Shown here: positions 1 to 7,816 of the stretch, one piece after another | How positions within the stretch are numbered: the first letter of the stretch is position 1 | Layout: each line of letters starts with the position of its first letter | Assembly: GCF_900313035.1 (NCBI RefSeq) | Contig: NZ_OMPS01000044.1 | Coordinates: forward strand, 62,001 to 126,000 | From: Ruegeria sp. EL01 | GTDB lineage: Bacteria > Pseudomonadota > Alphaproteobacteria > Rhodobacterales > Rhodobacteraceae | Direction: 5' to 3' | Length of the DNA: 64,000 bases | Program-made: the position numbers and the translations under genes | Notes under the pieces: model-generated | The model's input: the letters and a program-made list of their open reading frames with translations, nothing else | Databases searched by the model: none | What the model was told of the DNA's origin: nothing

Positions 1-80
1 ACTCGAATGCGATTCGGGGCCTTCAGTGCCGCAAGTTGTAATGATCGCAGCGCATAATTCGAATACGATGTCAGCTTCAT
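1..80 (-). CDS. Rrf2-family transcriptional regulator (N-terminal fragment)
   Basis: Reading the minus strand from the ATG at 78-80 gives 26 residues that run off the window edge. They begin MKLTSYSNYALRSLQLAAL, the typical N-terminus of Rrf2/NsrR/IscR winged-helix regulators (M-K/R-L-T-x-Y-x-N/D-Y-A-L-R). These proteins often sense nitric oxide, Fe-S status or redox state through a cysteine cluster, which would lie outside the window. The gene is divergent from the cytochrome bd operon, so it is a natural candidate to control it. The family call rests only on the N-terminal helix. Confidence 0.6.
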   Translation of the reverse strand, partial: MKLTSYSNYALRSLQLAALKAPNRIR

Positions 81-130
81 TTTGTCCCCTCGAACAAAAT
101 TCTAAAAATAATATAACTTTTCTGCAAGCT

Positions 131-147
131 CAGTGATTTTGTCACTG
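131..147. promoter_or_regulatory. Inverted repeat in the Rrf2-cydA divergent region
   Basis: Perfect six-base arms CAGTGA and TCACTG are separated by five bases. They lie in the AT-rich stretch between the divergent Rrf2 gene and the cydA leader ORF, where an operator is expected. That it binds the Rrf2 protein is inference; no known consensus was matched. Confidence 0.35.
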
Positions 148-206
148 AATGCATGTCTCGGCACAGATATGTCGGGCGCAAGTGACAAGATCGGAAAGGA
201 AGACTC

Positions 207-335
207 ATGCCACGAATCCCTGGTGATGTTTCTCTGATCGTCTCAGCTGAAATTTCAACACCATTCAAGTCGGTGCCGCAGCGCCTGTTCTCTGCGATGC
301 TGGCTGTTCGCCTCGTTGAAAAGGAACCGATCTAA
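207..335 (+). CDS. Small ORF (42 aa) translationally coupled to cydA
   Basis: A 42-codon ORF starts at an ATG preceded by a good ribosome-binding site (GGAAAGGA, about six bases upstream). Its TAA overlaps the cydA ATG as TAATG, the layout of translational coupling. The peptide begins MPRIPGDVSLIVSAEISTPF and ends in a basic, amphipathic stretch; it has no clear membrane helix and I do not recognise a family. It fills the gap between the divergent promoter and cydA. It could be a leader peptide controlling oxidase translation or a small oxidase-associated protein; chance occurrence cannot be excluded. Confidence 0.5.
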   Translation: MPRIPGDVSLIVSAEISTPFKSVPQRLFSAMLAVRLVEKEPI

Positions 336-1759
336 TGCTCGAAAGCTTTAGTGCAGAGACTCTGGCGCGGGCGCAGTTTGCGTTCACCGTCTCGTTTCAC
401 ATTATCTTCCCAGCGTTTTCAATTGGACTGGCCAGCTATTTGGCGGTGTTGAACGGATTGTGGCTGCGAACGCGGGACGAAACCTATTTGAACCTGTTCA
501 ACTACTGGAAAAAGATCTTTGCCATGGCGTTTGGCATGGGCGTCGTTTCGGGCATTGTGATGTCCTACCAATTCGGAACGAATTGGTCGGTGTTTTCCGA
601 CAAGGCAGGCCCGGTCGTTGGGCCGCTCATGGCGTATGAAGTGCTGTCGGCCTTTTTCCTCGAGGCCGGGTTTTTAGGCATCATGCTGTTTGGCCGGGAC
701 CGCGTGGGCGACAGGCTGCACATGTTCGCAACAGCCATGGTTGCGGTTGGCACACTGATGTCCGCCACCTGGATTTTGGCCGTGAACAGCTGGATGCAGA
801 CACCGGCAGGCTTTGGCATCGGCGAAAATGGACAGTTCATTCCGCTGGATTGGTGGGCCATCACATTCAACCCCTCATTCCCTTACAGGTTGGTGCATAT
901 GGTGCTGGCCGCCTTTTTGACTGTCGCCTTTGTAGTTGGCGCTGTCAGTGCGCTGCATTTGCTGCGCGACCGGACGGATCGGGAATCCCGTCGCGCCTAT
1001 TCGATGGCCATGTGGATGGCGGTTGTGGTCACGCCGATCCAGATCATGGCGGGCGATCTTCACGGCCTGAACACGCTGGAATATCAACCTATTAAAGTTG
1101 CTGCGATGGAAGGTCATTTTGACCGGGAAGGCGATCATCAGCCCTTTGCCCTGTTTGGCATCCCGAATGAAAAGGACGGTCGGCTGGATCATGCGATAGA
1201 GATTCCGTATCTCGGCTCTCTGATCCTGACCCATACGATTGACGAGCAGATCAAGGGTCTGAATGAATTTGACCGGGACGAGTGGCCACCGGTCGCGATT
1301 GTGTTCTTCAGCTTCCGGGTGATGGTCGCGATCGGCTTTGCGATGCTGGGCCTGGGCCTGTGGAGCCTTTGGGCGCGCTGGCGGGGCGGGTTGTATGACT
1401 GGCCATGGTTACATCGCGCAGCGCTTGTGATGGGGCCAAGCGGGTTCGTCGCGGTGCTGGCAGGATGGATCACGACCGAGGTTGGCCGACAACCCTATAC
1501 GGTTTATGGCCTGCTGCGCACATCAGACAGTTTAGCCCCTGTGGACGCCCCGGCTGTTGCTACATCACTCCTGGCTTTTGTGGTGGTCTATTTCTTCGTC
1601 TTCGGAGCGGGCGCGTTCTACATCCTGCGCATGATGAACCAACGCCCAGCGACCCCGAAGATTGGCTTGCGGGACGGGCCAGTCCGCGCAGCAGGCATTA
1701 CACCTGCGGCACAGCTCGATCCCAATTTCATTCCCGCCGCTTCACCCAAGGAGAATTGA
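335..1759 (+). CDS. cydA: Cytochrome bd-type (CIO) quinol oxidase subunit I
   Basis: 474 residues. Subunit I binds haems b558, b595 and d, oxidises quinol and reduces O2 to water at the cytoplasmic membrane. The N-terminus carries the Q-F-A-F-T-x-S-F-H motif with haem ligand H22. The quinol loop region (GLNTLEYQPIKVAAMEG) is short, as in the cyanide-insensitive CioA subfamily rather than E. coli CydA. About nine hydrophobic helices are visible. cydB follows after two bases and the start overlaps the stop of a small upstream ORF. bd oxidases are known to resist sulfide and cyanide, which fits a place beside the Sox genes; that link is inference. Confidence 0.93.
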   Translation: MLESFSAETLARAQFAFTVSFHIIFPAFSIGLASYLAVLNGLWLRTRDETYLNLFNYWKKIFAMAFGMGVVSGIVMSYQFGTNWSVFSDKAGPVVGPLMAYEVLSAFFLEAGFLGIMLFGRDRVGDRLHMFATAMVAVGTLMSATWILAVNSWMQTPAGFGIGENGQFIPLDWWAITFNPSFPYRLVHMVLAAFLTVAFVVGAVSALHLLRDRTDRESRRAYSMAMWMAVVVTPIQIMAGDLHGLNTLEYQPIKVAAMEGHFDREGDHQPFALFGIPNEKDGRLDHAIEIPYLGSLILTHTIDEQIKGLNEFDRDEWPPVAIVFFSFRVMVAIGFAMLGLGLWSLWARWRGGLYDWPWLHRAALVMGPSGFVAVLAGWITTEVGRQPYTVYGLLRTSDSLAPVDAPAVATSLLAFVVVYFFVFGAGAFYILRMMNQRPATPKIGLRDGPVRAAGITPAAQLDPNFIPAASPKEN

Positions 1760-1761
1760 TC

Positions 1762-2766
1762 ATGCCATTCGATCTTGCATTTATCTGGGCCGGTCTCATC
1801 GCTTTTGCCGTTCTTACCTATGTGGTGCTTGACGGCTTTGATCTGGGTATCGGCATTCTGTTCCCATTTGGAAAATCCGACCACGACAGAGATCTGATGA
1901 TGAATTCGGTCGCGCCGGTCTGGGACGGCAATGAGACCTGGCTTGTGATGGGCGGCGGTGGGCTTTTTGCCGTCTTCCCGCTGGCCTATGCAGTCTTGAT
2001 GCCAGCACTTTACATCCCGATCACATTGATGCTGTTGGGGCTGATCTTTCGCGGTGTTTCCTTTGAGTATCGCTGGCGCACTACGCGCTGGAAAGGCGTG
2101 TGGGACATGGCCTTTTTCGGCGGTTCCCTTTTGGCCGCCTTTTGTCAGGGCATTGCACTTGGTGCTTTGGTGCAAGGCATCGACATCGCCGACCGCGCCT
2201 ATGCGGGTGGCTGGTTCGACTGGCTAACGACGTTTTCAATCCTGACCGGGCTGGCCGTTGTCATTGGCTATGCGCTGCTGGGCGCGACGTGGCTGGTTCT
2301 GAAGACAGAAGGCGACCTGCAGGTCCAGATGCGCGGCTACTCGTGGTGGCTGGGGGCCATGACTCTGGCACTGATCGGTTTGGTCAGTATCCTGACACCG
2401 TTTCAGGACCCGGTCTATTTCCAGCGTTGGTTCAATCTACCGGGCAGTCTGATTTCGATGGTGGTTCCGCTGCTTATGCTTGCCCTGACTTGGACGTTTT
2501 TTGCCGGGCTCAGCGAGCAGAAAGATCTGCAACCCTTCCTCTCTGCGCTTGGTTTCTTTGTTCTGAGTTTCGTCGGGATTGGCATCAGCTTTTATCCGAT
2601 GATCATTCCGCCTTCTTTGACGATCTGGCAAGCGGCCGCACCAGATGAAAGCCTTGCTTTTGCATTGGTCGGAACAGTGATCCTGATCCCGATTATCCTG
2701 GCCTACACGGCCTACGCCTATTGGGTGTTCCGCGGCAAGATGGACCCGAATGAGGGGTATCATTGA
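1762..2766 (+). CDS. cydB: Cytochrome bd-type (CIO) quinol oxidase subunit II
   Basis: 334 residues from the ATG at 1762, preceded by AAGGAGA. Subunit II forms the membrane heterodimer with CydA. The N-terminal VLDGFDLGIGIL and the following WDGNETWLV motif are family signatures, and about eight hydrophobic helices are visible. A longer in-frame extension to 1405 overlaps cydA and is rejected because the family begins at this ATG. Its TGA overlaps the ATG of the next small gene (TGATG), so the three oxidase genes are probably translated in a coupled way. Confidence 0.93.
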   Translation: MPFDLAFIWAGLIAFAVLTYVVLDGFDLGIGILFPFGKSDHDRDLMMNSVAPVWDGNETWLVMGGGGLFAVFPLAYAVLMPALYIPITLMLLGLIFRGVSFEYRWRTTRWKGVWDMAFFGGSLLAAFCQGIALGALVQGIDIADRAYAGGWFDWLTTFSILTGLAVVIGYALLGATWLVLKTEGDLQVQMRGYSWWLGAMTLALIGLVSILTPFQDPVYFQRWFNLPGSLISMVVPLLMLALTWTFFAGLSEQKDLQPFLSALGFFVLSFVGIGISFYPMIIPPSLTIWQAAAPDESLAFALVGTVILIPIILAYTAYAYWVFRGKMDPNEGYH

Positions 2767-2873
2767 TGGCAAAACAGTCTTCGTTATCAAAGTGGCTGTG
2801 GTTTGCCGGGCTTTGGTTGGCCGGGGTGGCGACCCTATTATTCGTCGCCTTTGCAATCCGCCTGATGATTTAA
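2766..2873 (+). CDS. DUF2474 small membrane protein of the bd oxidase
   Basis: A 35-residue peptide beginning MAKQSSLSKWLWFAGLWLAG, with one hydrophobic helix and a short basic end (RLMI). It matches the DUF2474 family, single-pass peptides encoded just after CIO-type cydAB and analogous in position to CydX/CbdX. Its ATG overlaps the cydB stop by one base. By analogy it probably stabilises the oxidase dimer; the family assignment rests on the K-W-L-W-F-x-G-L-W pattern and position. Confidence 0.8.
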   Translation: MAKQSSLSKWLWFAGLWLAGVATLLFVAFAIRLMI

Positions 2874-2958
2874 GCACAGATCAGCCCGGTCACCATAAAC
2901 CGGATTTCCAACGCCGAAGCGACATAGTTTCCTTGCGATCTAATCAATATTCATTCAT

Positions 2959-2974
2959 ATTCGTATAAGAGAAT
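2959..2974. promoter_or_regulatory. Predicted SoxR/SqrR-type operator upstream of soxG
   Basis: A perfect ATTC-N8-GAAT inverted repeat in an AT-rich stretch, 16 bases before the soxG start codon. This spacing and sequence is the operator described for the sulfide-responsive ArsR-family repressors SqrR and BigR, to which SoxR is related. A second perfect copy lies upstream of soxX. Binding by the SoxR encoded at 18227 is inference. Confidence 0.55.
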
Positions 2975-2990
2975 TCAATGGAGGGATGTG

Positions 2991-3899
2991 ATGCCATTTT
3001 CACGCCGCAGGTTTCTGCAGACTGCAGCCATCATGTCGTTGGCAAGCGCCCTCCCAACGCTTTCAAAAGCCGAGATTTCAATTGGCTCTGCTACAATTAC
3101 AACCGTAAGCGATGGCCACCTGACATTGCCCGGCAGCTTCTTGTTTGGGCCGATGCCACAGGACGAACTTGCGCCAATTCTGGCAGAATACGGAGTGTCG
3201 AACAAAACGCTCCTGCCCGAGTGCAATCTGACCCTGTTCCGAGACGGGCAGAATACGGTTCTTTTTGATGTGGGATCCGGCGCGGATTTCATGCCTTCCG
3301 CCGGCACGGTGTTAGACAGTTTGGACGCTGTTGCGTTGGCACCGGAAGACATCACGCATGTCGTGTTCACCCACGCCCATCCCGATCACATCTGGGGCCT
3401 TCTGGATGAATTTGACGAGCCTGTGTTTTATAACGCGACCTATATGATGGGACGGGCCGAGTGGGATTACTGGTGGAACCCGGAAACCGTGACTGACATC
3501 GGTGAAGCCCGAGTTGCCTTTGCTGTGGGCGCCAAGCGTCGGATGGAAGCGATCGAAGACAACGTTCAGCTGTTCGATGCCGATCAAGAGATACTGCCCG
3601 GGATCGCTTCGGTCTCGACGCCCGGACATACGCCGGGACACATGTCCTTTGAGATCAGGCAGGGTAATTCAGCCGCGATGATTGCAGGCGATGCGATTGG
3701 CAATCACCACGTGGCGTTTCGCAAGCCGGGCTGGCTCAGCGGGTCTGACCAGAACGCCGAATTGGCTGCTGCAACCCGGCAGATGCTTTTTGATCGCCTG
3801 ACGCACAAAGACCTGAGCCTTGTTGGCTTTCACCTGCCCAATGGTGGCATTGGTCGGGCCGTCGCGGACGGTGACGGTTATCGGTTTATCGAGGGTTGA
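2991..3899 (+). CDS. soxG: SoxG-like periplasmic metallo-beta-lactamase-fold hydrolase
   Basis: 302 residues from the ATG at 2991 (GGAGGG ribosome site five bases upstream). A twin-arginine signal (SRRRFLQTAA) precedes an MBL fold with the metal motif HAHPDH (H128, H130, D132, H133), a later PGHTPGH and an AGD segment. Paracoccus pantotrophus SoxG is a Tat-exported zinc protein of 303 residues, and here the gene sits directly before soxH, as in Paracoccus. SoxG is thiosulfate-induced there but is not needed for the reconstituted Sox system, so its reaction is unknown. soxH starts two bases after its stop. A generic MBL hydrolase remains possible. Confidence 0.75.
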   Translation: MPFSRRRFLQTAAIMSLASALPTLSKAEISIGSATITTVSDGHLTLPGSFLFGPMPQDELAPILAEYGVSNKTLLPECNLTLFRDGQNTVLFDVGSGADFMPSAGTVLDSLDAVALAPEDITHVVFTHAHPDHIWGLLDEFDEPVFYNATYMMGRAEWDYWWNPETVTDIGEARVAFAVGAKRRMEAIEDNVQLFDADQEILPGIASVSTPGHTPGHMSFEIRQGNSAAMIAGDAIGNHHVAFRKPGWLSGSDQNAELAAATRQMLFDRLTHKDLSLVGFHLPNGGIGRAVADGDGYRFIEG

Positions 3900-3901
3900 T
3901 C

Positions 3902-4843
3902 ATGCGCAAAATCATCTCACTGATCCTGCTGGCATCCCCCGCTTTGGCCAGCGAAGATATTGCGGATCAGTATCCGGGATCGCCACTGTATTCCAAACCG
4001 GTTGAGGTCATTCCACACGTGTGGTCCGCGATAGGTGCAACTGCCCCGCCGACCTATGAGAACAGCGGTCACAACAACAATCTCAGCTTCATCGTGACAG
4101 GGGATGGCGTCATCGTGATCAATGGTGGTGCCGCCTATATTTTGGCGCAAGCCTTGCATGAAGAAATCACGGCCATCACGGACCAGCCCGTGAAACTGAT
4201 CATCGACGAAAATGGTCAGGGTCATGCTGTGCTGGGCAATTCGTACTGGGCTGAACAAGGTGTACCAATCCTGGCCCATATCGACGCGGCGCATGAGGTC
4301 GAGGAACAGGGAAACCGGCTGCTTGAGCAGATGAAGGGCTACAACCGGGACAAGGCCGAAGGCACCTTCATTGCCGCCCCGACCGAGACGTTCGAAGACA
4401 AGAAAACCATCGAAATGGGCAAGTTCCGGATAGAAGTTCTGAATCTGGGCCCCGCGCACGGGCCGGGCGACACGCAAGTCTGGTTACCCGATCAGGGTCT
4501 TGTCATTGCCGGGGACATGGCGTTTCACGAACGGATGCTGCCCATTTTTGAGAACACAATTGTGCTCGACTGGATCGAAACCTGGGAAACCGCTTTCGAA
4601 CCCTTGAATGCCACCTATGTGATTCCGGGGCACGGTCATCCGACCAACATGGATCAGGTCCGCCGGTACACGCACGGCTATCTGGTCTATCTGCGCGAGA
4701 AAGTCGGCGAACATCTGGGCAATGGCGGGGATCTCGCCGAGGCCTATTATGTCGACCAAAGCCCCTACGCAAATCTGGATACGTTCGAAGAACTGGCGAC
4801 CCGCAATGCCGGACGCGTCTACGAGCAGATGGAGTTTGAGTAA
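3902..4843 (+). CDS. soxH: SoxH-like periplasmic MBL-fold protein with altered metal motif
   Basis: 313 residues from the ATG at 3902, with a Sec-type signal ending near ALAS (residues 14-17) and no twin arginine. The protein has an MBL-fold layout (SFIVTGDGVIVINGG, later AHGPGD, AGD and PGHGHPT). Where the canonical HxHxDH should stand, it has D-E-N-G-Q-G-H at 102-108, so both early histidines and the aspartate are missing and only H108 remains. Paracoccus SoxH is 317 residues and its isolated protein held substoichiometric zinc and copper. The position after soxG supports the name. Whether this protein is catalytic is uncertain. Confidence 0.7.
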   Translation: MRKIISLILLASPALASEDIADQYPGSPLYSKPVEVIPHVWSAIGATAPPTYENSGHNNNLSFIVTGDGVIVINGGAAYILAQALHEEITAITDQPVKLIIDENGQGHAVLGNSYWAEQGVPILAHIDAAHEVEEQGNRLLEQMKGYNRDKAEGTFIAAPTETFEDKKTIEMGKFRIEVLNLGPAHGPGDTQVWLPDQGLVIAGDMAFHERMLPIFENTIVLDWIETWETAFEPLNATYVIPGHGHPTNMDQVRRYTHGYLVYLREKVGEHLGNGGDLAEAYYVDQSPYANLDTFEELATRNAGRVYEQMEFE

Positions 4844-4887
4844 GCAGGTGCTACCGGCTGTTTCCAGTCCGAACATCATGAGATTGA

Positions 4888-4989
4888 TGTTTTGACTTCT
4901 GGTTAGACCCGCCGCAATTGCGCGAAGTCAAGGACGCTCTCAAACTGCCGATGCATGGTGGTTCAACTGATGACGAACCAGCGGTTTGA
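4888..4989 (+). pseudogene. Possible gene remnant before the YeeE-family gene
   Basis: An open stretch of 33 codons bounded upstream by an in-frame TGA ends in TGA immediately before the ATG at 4990. Its predicted end (DPPQLREVKDALKLPMHGG, then STDDEPAV) has coding-like codon choice and looks like the C-terminus of a protein, but there is no convincing start codon. It may be what is left of a deleted gene, or a short peptide coupled to the transporter. I do not recognise the parent family. Confidence 0.3.
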
Positions 4990-6042
4990 ATGGAACAGCT
5001 CATTGATCAGTTCGGTGAACCAAAGCTCCTGATGGCGTCAGGCGCTGGTGTCGGGCTGGTCTTTGGCGCGGCGGCCTATCATTCGCGGTTTTGCCTGCGG
5101 GCTGCGACGGTAGAGGTTGCGCAACTTTCATTTGGGCCGAAACTTGCAATCTGGTTTGTGGCGTTTGCAGCCGGGCTGGCAATGGTTCAAATCGCAATTC
5201 TGTCAGGTCATCTGGATGTCAGCGCAGCTCGGCAACTTACCGGCACCGGTAGTCTGTCCGGTGCGATGATCGGGGGTCTGTTGTTCGGAATCGGCATGAT
5301 CCTTGCGCGGGGCTGTGCCAGCCGACTGCTGGTTCTGTCTGCCTCAGGCAACCTTCGGGCAATTGTGACCGGCCTTGTTCTGACCTTGACGGCACAGGCA
5401 TCGTATCGCGGCGTTCTGGCCCCCGTGCGGGAAAAACTGGCGGGGATCTGGACGGTTTCCGGCGAGTCAGAAAGGTCACTGCTCGAAACCACACCTGTTG
5501 TCGGGATCGCTTGCGGACTGGCTTTGCTGGGCGCCCTTGCATTTGGGCTGTCGCAGAACCTGCGAAAATCCGAACTGCTCTCAGCGGCGCTTGTTGGCAT
5601 TGCTGTTTTTGCAGGCTGGTTCCTGACTTACCGGGTCGCCGCAGTTTCCTTCGACGTGGTTCCCATTCAATCCGTAACGTTCACAGGGCCGTCTGCCGAC
5701 ACCTTGATGGCATTGGTCAATGACCGCGTATTACCGATGAGTTTCGGGCTGGGGCTGGTTCCCGGTGTCTTTTTGGGGGCCTTGAGCGTCGCGCTCATGA
5801 CCGGCGAGGCGAAAATCCAGCGGTTCGAGGCCGACACTCCGATGGAGAAATACCTGCTCGGAGGTGTTCTGATGGGGTTTGGCAGCATGCTGGCAGGCGG
5901 ATGCGCCGTTGGGGCCGGTATGTCGGGCGGCGCAATTCTTGCACTTACGGCTTGGGTTGCCGTCTTTTGCATGTGGATCGGTGCGATTGGAACGCATGTC
6001 CTGATGGCCTCGGGACGCGGCGCCAAACCGGTCAATTCGTAA
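4990..6042 (+). CDS. YeeE/YedE-family (SoxT-like) sulfur-compound transporter
   Basis: 350 residues with about nine to ten hydrophobic segments. Conserved cysteine motifs of the YeeE/YedE family are present: SRFC near residue 35, RGCASR near 111 and AGGCAVGAG near 303. YeeE transports thiosulfate and SoxT proteins accompany Sox clusters, so uptake of thiosulfate or another sulfur compound at the inner membrane is likely. It follows soxGH on the same strand and converges on hemA with only 14 bases between stops. A second member of the family lies at 18638-19690. There is no strong ribosome site; the ATG directly abuts the stop of a short upstream ORF. Confidence 0.8.
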   Translation: MEQLIDQFGEPKLLMASGAGVGLVFGAAAYHSRFCLRAATVEVAQLSFGPKLAIWFVAFAAGLAMVQIAILSGHLDVSAARQLTGTGSLSGAMIGGLLFGIGMILARGCASRLLVLSASGNLRAIVTGLVLTLTAQASYRGVLAPVREKLAGIWTVSGESERSLLETTPVVGIACGLALLGALAFGLSQNLRKSELLSAALVGIAVFAGWFLTYRVAAVSFDVVPIQSVTFTGPSADTLMALVNDRVLPMSFGLGLVPGVFLGALSVALMTGEAKIQRFEADTPMEKYLLGGVLMGFGSMLAGGCAVGAGMSGGAILALTAWVAVFCMWIGAIGTHVLMASGRGAKPVNS

Positions 6043-6056
6043 TCCGATTTAACTGG

Positions 6057-7274
6057 TTATTGCGCCGCCAAAGGCTGCCGGGCCAGTTGGCACTGGGACC
6101 AAAGGTCTTCAAGTGCGGTGACCAATCGATCAATGTCCTGCTGCGTGTGAACAGGGGACGGCGTGATCCTTAGACGCTCGGTCCCTTTTGGCACAGTCGG
6201 GTAATTGATGGGCTGAATGTAGATGCCGTAGTCTTTCAACAGCGTGTCCGAGATGAATTTACACTTGATTGGATCACCCACCATCACGGGAATAATATGG
6301 CTGGGGTTGTCGATATGAGGCAAGCCTATCGCATCCAGCTTGGCCCGCACCTCGGCCACCCGCTGTTGTTGCGTCGCGCGTTCCTGATCGCTGTTCTTCA
6401 GATGCCGGATCGAGGCCGCCGCCCCGGCCGCAATGGCGGGTGGCAGCGCGGTGGTAAAGATGAATCCACTGGCAAATGAACGCACGAAATCACAGACCTC
6501 AGCAGAGGCCGCGATGTAGCCGCCCATGACGCCAAACGCCTTGCCTAACGTGCCTTCGATAACCGTCAGCCGGTCCATAAGACCCTCGCGTTCGGCGATG
6601 CCGCCGCCCCTTGGGCCATAAAGACCAACAGCGTGGACCTCATCGAGATAGGTCATCGCATTGTAGCGGTCGGCCAGATCGCAGATCTCTTTGATTGGAG
6701 CGATATCACCATCCATCGAGTAGACGCTTTCAAACGCGATCAATTTCGGCTGGTCAATCGGCAGTGCGGCCAGCTTCGATTCCAGATCGACCAGATCGTT
6801 ATGTTTCCAGATCACTTTTTGGGCGCGAGAATGACGGATCCCTTCGATCATCGACGCATGATTCAGCGCGTCAGACAGGACGACACAGTCCGGAATGCTA
6901 GCCGCCAGAGTTCCCAGCGCAGCCCAGTTGGACACATATCCCGACGTGAACAAAAGCGCCGCTTCCTTGCGATGAAGATCAGCCAGCTCACCTTCGAGCA
7001 ATACGTGATCATGGGTGGTGCCTGAGATGTTGCGCGTACCTCCTGCACCGGCTCCGGTCCGGTCCAACGCGTCGTGCATGGCCTGTAGAACCTTTGGGGA
7101 TTGTCCCATGCCCAGATAGTCGTTTGAGCACCAGATGGTGACCTCGCCCGGCCCATTGTGACAGGTCGCGCTGGGGAACTGCCCCCTGTGACGCTCAAGC
7201 TCAGCGAACTCGCGATAATTGCCTTCATCACGCAAGCGCGTCAGTTTGGATCGGAAGAAGCCCTGGTAGTTCAT
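6057..7274 (-). CDS. hemA: 5-aminolevulinate synthase
   Basis: 405 residues, the usual length of alphaproteobacterial ALA synthase. This PLP enzyme condenses glycine and succinyl-CoA, the first step of haem synthesis, in the cytoplasm. Signatures include [13 protein letters not shown] (residues 74-86), [10 protein letters not shown] and the PLP-binding lysine K245 in GTLGKAFG. The ATG overlaps the stop of the DUF302 gene by one base, placing hemA at the end of the transcription unit downstream of soxF. Because SoxX, A, D and E are c-type cytochromes, this copy may supply haem during sulfur oxidation. Rhodobacterales often carry a second ALA synthase (HemT), so the exact paralogue is open. Confidence 0.93.
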   Translation of the reverse strand: MNYQGFFRSKLTRLRDEGNYREFAELERHRGQFPSATCHNGPGEVTIWCSNDYLGMGQSPKVLQAMHDALDRTGAGAGGTRNISGTTHDHVLLEGELADLHRKEAALLFTSGYVSNWAALGTLAASIPDCVVLSDALNHASMIEGIRHSRAQKVIWKHNDLVDLESKLAALPIDQPKLIAFESVYSMDGDIAPIKEICDLADRYNAMTYLDEVHAVGLYGPRGGGIAEREGLMDRLTVIEGTLGKAFGVMGGYIAASAEVCDFVRSFASGFIFTTALPPAIAAGAAASIRHLKNSDQERATQQQRVAEVRAKLDAIGLPHIDNPSHIIPVMVGDPIKCKFISDTLLKDYGIYIQPINYPTVPKGTERLRITPSPVHTQQDIDRLVTALEDLWSQCQLARQPLAAQ

Positions 7275-7696
7275 CAGTTCCCCGCTGCCTCAGCAACAAT
7301 GTCATTGAGAAGAGCCTGCACTTTCTGCATCGGCCCATCTGGGTATGATCGATACCCTACCATGACCTGACCTTCCCGATCTGTGACAAAGATACCATAA
7401 GGACAAAACTCGATATTCATCGGGTCCGCTTCCATCACCTCGCGCGAGATGACGGCCGAGCAGAACAGGAAGATGTCGGCATTGTCAAAAATCGTCGCGT
7501 CGCTGCCCACATCCTGACCGGTACGGTTCAGCATGTCGCCAACATGACTTACGGAATCGATCACCAGACCTTTGCCGACAATCGCGCTTTCAACCGCAAA
7601 GGTTGCGTCATCGAAGCTGCCATCAAATGGCACTAGGATTGGGTCAGCGGCCGCCGTACCGGCGGTCAGGGCAAGTGCCAAAAGCGTCGTATTCAT
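7274..7696 (-). CDS. Secreted DUF302-domain protein
   Basis: 140 residues from the ATG at 7696, chosen because GAAGGAG precedes it and because it starts a clear signal peptide ([13 protein letters not shown]). The mature part has the DUF302 layout ending in [19 protein letters not shown]. It contains cysteines in FLFCSAV and EFCPYG. DUF302 proteins are small and of unknown function, and are frequent beside sulfur-oxidation genes. Its stop overlaps the hemA start, suggesting co-translation with ALA synthase. A role in haem or sulfur-intermediate handling in the periplasm is inference. Confidence 0.75.
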   Translation of the reverse strand: MNTTLLALALTAGTAAADPILVPFDGSFDDATFAVESAIVGKGLVIDSVSHVGDMLNRTGQDVGSDATIFDNADIFLFCSAVISREVMEADPMNIEFCPYGIFVTDREGQVMVGYRSYPDGPMQKVQALLNDIVAEAAGN

Positions 7697-7816
7697 CTTG
7701 CAGCTCCTTCTTCGTTCAGTATCGTCAGATCCACGACCGGGGGCCTTAAACGTCATCCGGGAACTTCAAAAAAGACGCCCTTGATGCCTGATACGCGACA
7801 AGGACGTCCAATCGGC

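Noticed and set aside
1405..1761. 119-residue N-terminal extension of CydB
   Set aside because: It overlaps cydA in another frame and CydB homologues begin at the ATG at 1762, which has a ribosome site.
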